10,689 nt of DNA from Candidatus Bathyarchaeota archaeon. GTDB taxonomy: Archaea > Thermoproteota > Bathyarchaeia > Bathyarchaeales > Bathyarchaeaceae. The stretch covers positions 1-10,689 of the forward strand of contig JACUTO010000043.1 of the NCBI GenBank assembly GCA_014859755.1, read 5' to 3'. Position 1 is the first letter of the stretch, and each line of letters starts with the position of its first letter. A program made the translations under genes and the position numbers. The notes below the pieces were generated by a model, which was given only the letters and a program-made list of their open reading frames with translations, was not told the origin of the DNA and did no database searches. Of this stretch, positions 5,871-10,689 are shown one piece after another.

Positions 5871-6746
5871 CTAACGTTTCCTTTTTTCTTCCATCTTCTT
5901 TAACACTATGTCTCGCATCTTTTGAGCGTCCACATCAAGAACGGGGCTTTCGCTGATTATGACGGGTGTCAAACCAAGTTCCGCTATGAGGGTTGCCAAG
6001 GGCTCAAAAGGGGGTCCATACTCAACTTCATCCATGATGTGATGACGTTTCTCTCCTTTGGCCGTGAATTCAACAAGGGTGTAGTGACAGTGCAGATTTT
6101 TCACGGCATCGGTTCCCAGTCGCTTCTCAATAGTGTCCAACGCTTTCCTAAAGTCGTCTACTGTCTTCATTTTACCGCCTTCTCTAGCGTGAATATGAGC
6201 CCAGTCTATCACCGGCTCCGTCAACTCCACTCTTTCACACAACGTTAATACTTCATCCAAACTTCCAAGCTGCGAAAGTTTTCCGGTTGTTTCAGGACCA
6301 AGATGCACCTTGGTTATTTGAAGCGCCCTCATGGATTCTACTACCTCGCTCATCGCCTTCACGCAGAGTTCAAGAGCATTTTGAGGGGACCTCTTGCCAT
6401 AGAATCCGGGGTGAAAGACCACCACGTGGGCATCCATCCAATCCGCAGCTCTTGCACAGGCAAGTAAACGCGCTTTACTTTTCATTATGGTTTCCTCGTC
6501 GCCGCAAAAGTTGACGAAGTAGGACCCATGAACCGTCAACCAAACGTCATGCTGTTTGGCGTTGATTCCCAGTTTTTCTGCGGCGTCCTTTTTCATCTGA
6601 GGCTTGGGTCCCCAACGAACCGCCTGATACTCAAAGGCGTCCAACCCTTCGTCATGAAGGTATTGGGGTACTTCAAAAACTGGATTTTTGAGCACTTTGA
6701 AACCTGAAGGGACTCCGGCAGGACCGAACCTTGGCCTATCTGCCAT
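5871..6746 (-). CDS. nfo: Endonuclease IV-like TIM-barrel protein (apurinic/apyrimidinic endonuclease family)
   Basis: This protein has about 291 residues, the size of endonuclease IV. The metal-ligand motifs of the family appear in order (numbers from the longer ATG at 6776; subtract 10 for this start): VHGSYFVN (H83), VFHPGFY (H122), LGPETTG (E162), VIDWAHIHA (D191, H194), LHCHYT (H229), KRHH (H245) and IISESP (E276). E. coli Nfo has VDRHH where this protein has EKRHH, so the third-metal Asp229 is replaced by Lys. Nfo nicks DNA at abasic sites for base excision repair; some archaeal relatives have not been tested. The start at 6746 is chosen because GGTGAT lies directly before it and the protein then begins MADRPRFGPAG, typical of the family; the ATG at 6776 has no such site. 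It follows the membrane-protein gene by 60 bp and precedes the moeA pair by 75 bp. Confidence 0.82.
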   Translation of the reverse strand: MADRPRFGPAGVPSGFKVLKNPVFEVPQYLHDEGLDAFEYQAVRWGPKPQMKKDAAEKLGINAKQHDVWLTVHGSYFVNFCGDEETIMKSKARLLACARAADWMDAHVVVFHPGFYGKRSPQNALELCVKAMSEVVESMRALQITKVHLGPETTGKLSQLGSLDEVLTLCERVELTEPVIDWAHIHAREGGKMKTVDDFRKALDTIEKRLGTDAVKNLHCHYTLVEFTAKGEKRHHIMDEVEYGPPFEPLATLIAELGLTPVIISESPVLDVDAQKMRDIVLKKMEEKRKR

Positions 6747-6806
6747 TACATCACCATTCGTTAATTGGCGGCACATACGTAAATAATTGCTTGGTTGAGA
6801 AAGTGT

Positions 6807-7658
6807 TTATCTTGGTTTGCGTATGCGATACACGCGGGAGGTGTATTCTCCATACGCTAGGGCTACGATTGCGGAGATCCATGCCGCAGCGTTTTGACAA
6901 AGGGTGTATTTCCACACGAGATCGATGTTGGTTAAAGGCTCCGTCATAGATGATCCCAATCCTTCAATGGCGTTTCTGAAGCCTGGCGCTACAGCACGCA
7001 GTGCTCCATTTATAGCTGACGCCAACCATCCTATCGGAGACAAGGCTTGCGCTATCCCTTGCGCTATCTCGATCGTTTTCAACACGAACCCGTGGAAAGA
7101 TGGATGTGCGCTGTAGAGTCCGATGGCTAAATCGTGGGACAGATTCGGATACACCAGAATGTACAAGGCAAGAACGGACACCAGAAAAACTGTTAGAACA
7201 GTTGCGGCGCTTTTGACGGCGGCCCTCGCGAAAAAAAGTCGCTGCTGCACATACGAAACTCCACGGATTCGAAAGAAAGCGGCGCCTATTCGACGAAAAA
7301 AGTTTCTGAACGACGTGAAACGCGTTTTCCGCGCCCTTCGAGGCTGTCTTCTATGTCTTTCTGACGGCTTCTTGGCTGGCGATGTTCTACGGGGCACCAC
7401 GGCTATGTATTTTGTGAGATATGCCCAACTTGAAATGAGGACAAATATCACGCCGATGGGCATGAGGTGGAACAGGGGGCTGATGGTTATGGTGAAAAAT
7501 TTGAATGTGAAATTGTCCGTTAAGCCGGAGAACGTGAAAAAATAGACCATAAGATACTCGAAGAGGAAGGCTAGGGCAAAAAATAACACTATTGCGGCAA
7601 ATCCTTTTGGCGCGGTCCATCTGAAAATTAGGCGTTTCCATCGTTCTTCAGAAGCCAC
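6807..7658 (-). CDS. Four-helix membrane protein with a strongly basic loop, function unknown
   Basis: This 283-residue integral membrane protein has hydrophobic segments at about 18-42, 57-85, 148-171 and 253-270. Between the second and third lies a very basic loop, residues 90-133, rich in Arg and Lys (RHRRQPRRARKTR), which by the positive-inside rule is cytoplasmic and could touch nucleic acid or acidic lipids. Between the third and fourth a less hydrophobic Gly/Ala/Ile stretch (about 175-240) may be amphipathic and lie along the membrane. No catalytic motif is visible. It starts at GTG 7658 with GGGTGAG five bases upstream. It is the first gene of the minus-strand run leading to the endonuclease IV gene, 60 bp on, and may share its transcript. 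I do not recognise a family. Confidence 0.7.
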   Translation of the reverse strand: MASEERWKRLIFRWTAPKGFAAIVLFFALAFLFEYLMVYFFTFSGLTDNFTFKFFTITISPLFHLMPIGVIFVLISSWAYLTKYIAVVPRRTSPAKKPSERHRRQPRRARKTRFTSFRNFFRRIGAAFFRIRGVSYVQQRLFFARAAVKSAATVLTVFLVSVLALYILVYPNLSHDLAIGLYSAHPSFHGFVLKTIEIAQGIAQALSPIGWLASAINGALRAVAPGFRNAIEGLGSSMTEPLTNIDLVWKYTLCQNAAAWISAIVALAYGEYTSRVYRIRKPR

Positions 7659-7745
7659 AGTAACTCACCCGGCGGTAGTTTCCATTCACCACTCGACCAT
7701 TTTTCTACGCATCTTACTTAGGATAACAATCTTCTTATTAATGTT

Positions 7746-7805
7746 GACTCGCTTTCTTTTGATCTTCGCTAAATGTTTAGCCGTAGGTAACGAATATTGC
7801 GAGTC
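7746..7805. other. Nested inverted repeat in the intergenic region before the membrane-protein gene
   Basis: An outer pair GACTCGC (7746-7752) and GCGAGTC (7799-7805) encloses an inner GCTAAA-TG-TTTAGC (7768-7781), and the two share nearly the same centre. It could fold as a stem-internal-loop-hairpin RNA or serve as a protein site. The bases between the arms do not pair well. No known RNA family is recognised; chance is possible. Confidence 0.3.
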
Positions 7806-7866
7806 TAAAATTCAGAGAGAAGTATGGAACAAGAAAATGTTAAGGCGCATTTATCTTCTTTCTCTG

Positions 7867-8079
7867 TCACCCAAGTCTTCGAGCGTATTTTCTGTAAAGA
7901 TTAGAGTAGTCACGTCCCTGTGAAGCAGGCAAGGGAAATTCGTGGCCACATTTTGGGCACTTTGCCATGCCGCATTGAACGAGAGAGGGGCATCCGGAAC
8001 ATGCGAAGGTTCTGCCGTAGCTTATGTCGAAGGTGAAGCCACATCTAGGGCATTGAATTATTCGCTTTCCTTGAGACAG
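7867..8079 (-). CDS. Small Cys-rich zinc-ribbon protein with an apparent CTG start
   Basis: This 70-residue frame lies in a stretch that otherwise appears empty. Cysteines come in CxxC knuckles: IQCPRCGFTF (C10, C13), FACSGCPS (C27, C30), a single C36, and AKCPKCGHEFPL (C41, C44). The first and last pairs make a classic zinc ribbon; C27, C30 and C36 may bind a second metal. The tail (51-70) is polar and basic. No ATG, GTG or TTG lies between the in-frame TGA at 8088-8086 and the first knuckle. CTG at 8079 fits well: GTGATC, part of the archaeal anti-SD match, lies four bases upstream, and the product would begin MSQGKRIIQC. A sequencing error or mutated ATG is the alternative. It is divergent from the TackOD1 gene, also a zinc-ribbon protein, across about 280 bp. 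The function is unknown, perhaps nucleic-acid binding or an accessory factor. Confidence 0.7.
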   Translation of the reverse strand: MSQGKRIIQCPRCGFTFDISYGRTFACSGCPSLVQCGMAKCPKCGHEFPLPASQGRDYSNLYRKYARRLG

Positions 8080-8190
8080 GACAGATCACTTCGGTTTGAT
8101 TTTCAGGAAAGGGATTCGCTCATCGCATTATTAAAGGATTATGGGAAACGCATTCTATCCTATTTAGGATTTGTTCTGGTACATGAATCG

Positions 8191-8197
8191 TTTTATA
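8191..8197 (-). promoter_or_regulatory. Possible TATA box for the small zinc-ribbon gene
   Basis: The minus strand reads CGCATATAAAACG here. Initiation about 25 bp on would leave a leader of roughly 90 nt before the CTG codon, long for an archaeon. This is a prediction by motif only. Confidence 0.3.
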
Positions 8198-8270
8198 TGC
8201 GGGGTATTTCTTAGATATCGTTTTGTAAAAGTTAAATGTATGAAAAAATATGAGTTCTTGCTCCACAAAA

Positions 8271-8278
8271 TTTTAAAC
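8271..8278 (+). promoter_or_regulatory. Possible TATA box for the TackOD1 gene
   Basis: TTTTAAAC is preceded by the A-rich ACAAAA, a plausible BRE. Initiation would fall near 8300, giving a leader of about 60 nt before the ATG at 8362. This A/T-rich region offers other candidates, so the call is weak. Confidence 0.3.
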
Positions 8279-8361
8279 GACTATGAAGCATAACTAGTAT
8301 GCGTCGGAAAATAAGGATATGAAAGGTTTCCTAGGTCGTAAGTCAGAGAAGGAGAAAGCCC

Positions 8362-9345
8362 ATGTCGAAAGCTTCGAAAGATCAGCGGATTAAGCTTTAC
8401 AAAGACCATAACGTGCAGTTGCTTGTCAGCAAGTTTGTGAGCGGCGAGCTTAGTAAATTGAACCCGGTTTATGATGATAAGTACGGTTATAGATATCCGG
8501 TCGTTGATGCGATCGTGGGCGATCCCTCCAGCACCGACGAACTTTTGCGAAGCTTATTTGAGGCTGGTGTTCTGAAGAGGGAGCTTTACGACAAGATCGT
8601 CTATTGTCCATCTTGTAATACAGCGAACGTTTCAATGCATTACTGCTGCCCCCACTGCAAGTCCTTCGACATCAGAAAGAGCGCGTTAATTGAACATATA
8701 CAATGTGGGTACATCGACACCGAAGAAAAATTCCGAAAAGACGACAAACTTGTCTGCCCAAGATGCCGCAAAGAACTGACTAAACCAGGCGTAGACTATC
8801 ACAAAGCGGGAGTGTGGTGCACCTGCAATGAATGTGGCAAAAGCTTTGACATTCCGGTTCCAGCCCATTTTTGTCGTGATTGCCACCGAAATTTCTCGTT
8901 TGAGGAATCCCTCTACAGAGACGTGTACTCCTACAGTTTGACCCCTGAAGCCATGAAAGAGGCGACTTTGGGCTGGATTCTGATCACTCCAATAAGGGAG
9001 TTCTTGGAAAGTCGTGGATTCGAAGTGGAAAGCCCTGGCTTCTTGAAGGGAAAATCTGGCGCGAGCCACATGTTTGACATAACTGCTTCCCCCACTGGAG
9101 TGGAGCGAAACATAACCGTGATTGACCTTGCAACCTCAACCGATGACATCGCTTCTGAACAGCCGGTTATTGCTATGTTCGCTAAAATTTATGATGTCTC
9201 CCCAGAAAGGGCATGTCTGATTGCGATTCCAAGGATGAGTGAAAACGGAAAGAAGTTGGCAGCCCTTTACAAGATACAGTTGGTTGAGGCGAAGGATCAG
9301 AAAGAGGTAATAAAAGAGTTTGAGAAGGTTTGTATGACGGAATAG
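8362..9345 (+). CDS. TackOD1-type zinc-ribbon protein with a C-terminal nuclease-fold-like domain
   Basis: This 327-residue protein has three parts. Residues 1-75 form a charged helical N-terminus ending in a winged-helix-like stretch (STDELLRSLFEAGVLKREL). Residues 80-176 carry thirteen cysteines in paired knuckles: YCPSC (82/85), CCPHC (95-99), EHIQCGYI (H112, C115), LVCPRC (132/135), CTCNEC (153-158) and FCRDC (171/174). This arrangement and the EHxxCGYI signature match TackOD1, described as a putative output domain of TACK archaeal signalling proteins. Residues about 203-325 (FLESRGFEVESPG, GKSGASHMFDI, ITVIDLA, ACLIAIP, LYKIQLVEA) resemble a PD-(D/E)xK restriction-endonuclease core. D239 and D255 are in place, but Ala257 sits where the catalytic Lys should be, so it is probably non-catalytic. 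No receiver domain is present, so it stands alone. It starts at ATG 8362 with GGAG about eight bases upstream. Its stop is one base from that of the convergent pilin-like gene. Confidence 0.72.
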   Translation: MSKASKDQRIKLYKDHNVQLLVSKFVSGELSKLNPVYDDKYGYRYPVVDAIVGDPSSTDELLRSLFEAGVLKRELYDKIVYCPSCNTANVSMHYCCPHCKSFDIRKSALIEHIQCGYIDTEEKFRKDDKLVCPRCRKELTKPGVDYHKAGVWCTCNECGKSFDIPVPAHFCRDCHRNFSFEESLYRDVYSYSLTPEAMKEATLGWILITPIREFLESRGFEVESPGFLKGKSGASHMFDITASPTGVERNITVIDLATSTDDIASEQPVIAMFAKIYDVSPERACLIAIPRMSENGKKLAALYKIQLVEAKDQKEVIKEFEKVCMTE

Positions 9346-9346
9346 G

Positions 9347-10689
9347 CTAGCTTCCCGAATAGATTGCTGTATTTCCTCGCTCTGTTACAACCTTAACCGT
9401 ATATTGGCCTTTAGGTAAAGAGATGTCAGAGCGAAGATAGGCTGTGGTCTCTGCCGAATTCACAAAAACGTTTATGTCGTAGCGCTCATGGTTCGTTGAA
9501 TTAATTATCCATAATGAAACCAGATGAGAGGTTAAGGCCCCCTCGTTTTTGAACGTGAAACGCGTCCCATCGATTTCAGCTCTTACGCCTAGAAAGTCGA
9601 TGTCAATGATAGTTCGGTCGCTGTCAGCCCCTTCGTCCACAAACTTAACGTATATCGTGCCGTCGTCCCGCACGTAACTTCGCCACTTGTCTGTGAGATT
9701 CACGGCATAGTAATCCCATCCCGTTGTCGGCGTGTGGCCTGCAGTAGAGTTGAAGCCGCTGTCGCTGTAGGTTGATGATGACCAGTTATAAGCTTTCAAA
9801 TACCATTTTTCACCCGTGTCGTAAGCCCTGTACCTCAGTTGTATTTCAACGGTCTGGATGTAGGCCAGAGGGTAGGTGGACACATCTATCGAAAAGGATC
9901 CGTTGAGATCGAGTCCATAGCCTCCTCCCGGGGATTGCAGACGTGTTTCGTGACCTAGGGTTTCATAGGTTCCGTAGCCATCATAATAGAAACTCATTCC
10001 TTTTGAATCATTTTGTGCGCCTGGTTGGGCGTATAAGGTGAGTCGAATTCGATCACCAGAGGTCACGCTTACGGCACTACCAGATATTGTGATAGTTCTT
10101 TCAGAGTATCCATAGTCAATAATGACGTCCGTTACTGTTCCTATGGTTGCTTTCTCGACGGTACCGTCTGAGGATACAAGGTGTATTCGAACGGTTAAAC
10201 GTGACACTTTACCACTGCTTACGGTTGACGCCCATATGTAAAGTGTCCATGTTCCGTTTTCTATTGACCATGCGGATAGAGGTGACGTGTAAAAGTAAAC
10301 GGAGGAGCCACGACTTATCAGCTGTGTAGTTTCTGACTGGTTAGATGGAGGTTGAGTGGTATCCATGAGTTTTCCAGCTGGAGTAACACCTGACACATCC
10401 GCTCTATGTAAATGAAATTCCTGCTGGTCAATAATGCCTTCTATGAACGTTTCGTAAGGGTCACCAACCACTTGTGTATCCGTGTAGTCACCGCTTACGA
10501 GACTGCCTTCATTCATTGTATATTCGCTTTCTGCTGTAAACCAAGAAGAGTGGGTGACGCGTTCTACATTGGTGATGCTCGTGTCCTCCTTCATTTTCTC
10601 CCAGTCCAACTGGTTCATTTCGTAGCTCCATAAGACAATGTTCGCTATGATGGCTACAATAATTACTAGGCTGAGCACGACGACGATTA
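9347..10689 (-). CDS. Large pilin-like or surface-anchored beta-rich protein (5' truncated)
   Basis: The frame stays open to the window edge; the GTG at 10678 is probably internal. The visible N-terminus is a hydrophobic helix (VVVLSLVIIVAIIANIVLWSY) followed by a charged helical stretch (EMNQLDWEKMKEDTSIT). This resembles the assembly helix of archaeal type IV pilin-like proteins, but the charged leader and cleavage site are outside the window. The remaining 400 or so residues are Thr/Ser/Tyr/Gly-rich, with many potential N-glycosylation sites (for example NQS, NGT, NDS, NSS, NST, NLT). They look like beta-sandwich modules, one carrying FSIDVSTYPLAYIQTVEIQL. There are no cysteines in the visible part, fitting an extracellular protein. 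The likely role is a surface appendage, adhesin or envelope protein. I recognise the general type from Bathyarchaeia-like proteins, not a characterised member. It converges on the TackOD1 gene with one base between stops. Confidence 0.7.
   Translation of the reverse strand, partial: IVVVLSLVIIVAIIANIVLWSYEMNQLDWEKMKEDTSITNVERVTHSSWFTAESEYTMNEGSLVSGDYTDTQVVGDPYETFIEGIIDQQEFHLHRADVSGVTPAGKLMDTTQPPSNQSETTQLISRGSSVYFYTSPLSAWSIENGTWTLYIWASTVSSGKVSRLTVRIHLVSSDGTVEKATIGTVTDVIIDYGYSERTITISGSAVSVTSGDRIRLTLYAQPGAQNDSKGMSFYYDGYGTYETLGHETRLQSPGGGYGLDLNGSFSIDVSTYPLAYIQTVEIQLRYRAYDTGEKWYLKAYNWSSSTYSDSGFNSTAGHTPTTGWDYYAVNLTDKWRSYVRDDGTIYVKFVDEGADSDRTIIDIDFLGVRAEIDGTRFTFKNEGALTSHLVSLWIINSTNHERYDINVFVNSAETTAYLRSDISLPKGQYTVKVVTERGNTAIYSGS

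Noticed and set aside
6747..6776. ATG at 6776 as start of the endonuclease IV-like gene
   Set aside because: No Shine-Dalgarno match precedes it, whereas the ATG at 6746 has GGTGAT directly upstream and a typical N-terminus.
7123..7545. 140-residue plus-strand open frame opposite the membrane-protein gene
   Set aside because: It is the antisense shadow of the basic-loop and transmembrane coding region. The minus frame has a good GGGTGAG site and clear membrane helices.
7741..7923. 60-residue plus-strand open frame
   Set aside because: It has no ribosome-binding site and no family resemblance, and it overlaps the nested inverted repeat and the tail of the zinc-ribbon gene.
7942..8214. 90-residue plus-strand open frame in the long intergenic region
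   Set aside because: It lies antisense to the zinc-ribbon gene, whose ordered Cys motifs are far more convincing. No ribosome-binding site or recognisable motif is present.
8240..8293. 17-codon frame (MKKYEFLLHKILNDYEA) before the TackOD1 gene, considered as a leader peptide
   Set aside because: It has no ribosome-binding site and probably lies partly upstream of the transcription start.
7659..8361. Search for tRNA, C/D-box or other known RNA in the 700-bp gap
   Set aside because: No TPsiC-like GGTTCRANTCC, cloverleaf arms or paired C/D boxes were seen on either strand.

Overview
The window looks like a chromosomal segment of an uncultured TACK-group archaeon, most likely Bathyarchaeia. The clues are strong GGTGA/GGAGGTGA ribosome-binding sites, TATA/BRE-like promoters instead of bacterial -35/-10 boxes, a TackOD1-type zinc-ribbon protein, two MoeA paralogues in tandem, an archaeal membrane-bound winged-helix regulator and a pilin-like surface protein. 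Base composition is moderate, and GTG and TTG starts are common. No tRNA, rRNA, CRISPR array, insertion sequence or phage gene was found.

Layout. (1) Positions 1-2084, plus strand: the 3' end of a GlpA-type FAD dehydrogenase, an NAD(P)/FAD oxidoreductase and a DUF1667 iron-sulfur protein. The genes overlap at their ends and probably form a glycerol-3-phosphate oxidation complex. (2) Positions 2138-3271: an isolated divergent pair, a small secreted Gln/Arg/Asp- and Cys-rich protein (minus) and a two-helix membrane protein with a cytoplasmic winged-helix domain (plus). The 136 bp between them holds two clean palindromes, and three inverted repeats follow the regulator gene. A GCGCGCGCA motif sits on each side of the locus. 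(3) Positions 3326-7658, all minus strand: a four-transmembrane protein of unknown function, an endonuclease IV-like TIM barrel and two moeA genes read in that order. The moeA genes are 10 bp apart and surely co-transcribed; they perform the metal-insertion step of molybdenum/tungsten cofactor synthesis. (4) Positions 7659-8361: about 700 bp that look empty but contain a 70-residue Cys-rich zinc-ribbon gene on the minus strand. It has no ATG, GTG or TTG start and seems to begin at CTG. The rest holds a nested inverted repeat and candidate promoters. (5) Positions 8362-9345, plus: a TackOD1 protein fused to what looks like a nuclease-fold domain lacking the catalytic lysine. (6) Positions 9347-10689, minus: a large pilin-like surface protein that runs off the window.

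The parts most worth a second look are the divergent regulator/secreted-protein locus with its candidate operators, the zinc-ribbon gene with a non-standard start, and the TackOD1 fusion. All function calls rest on reading motifs by eye; no database search was run.
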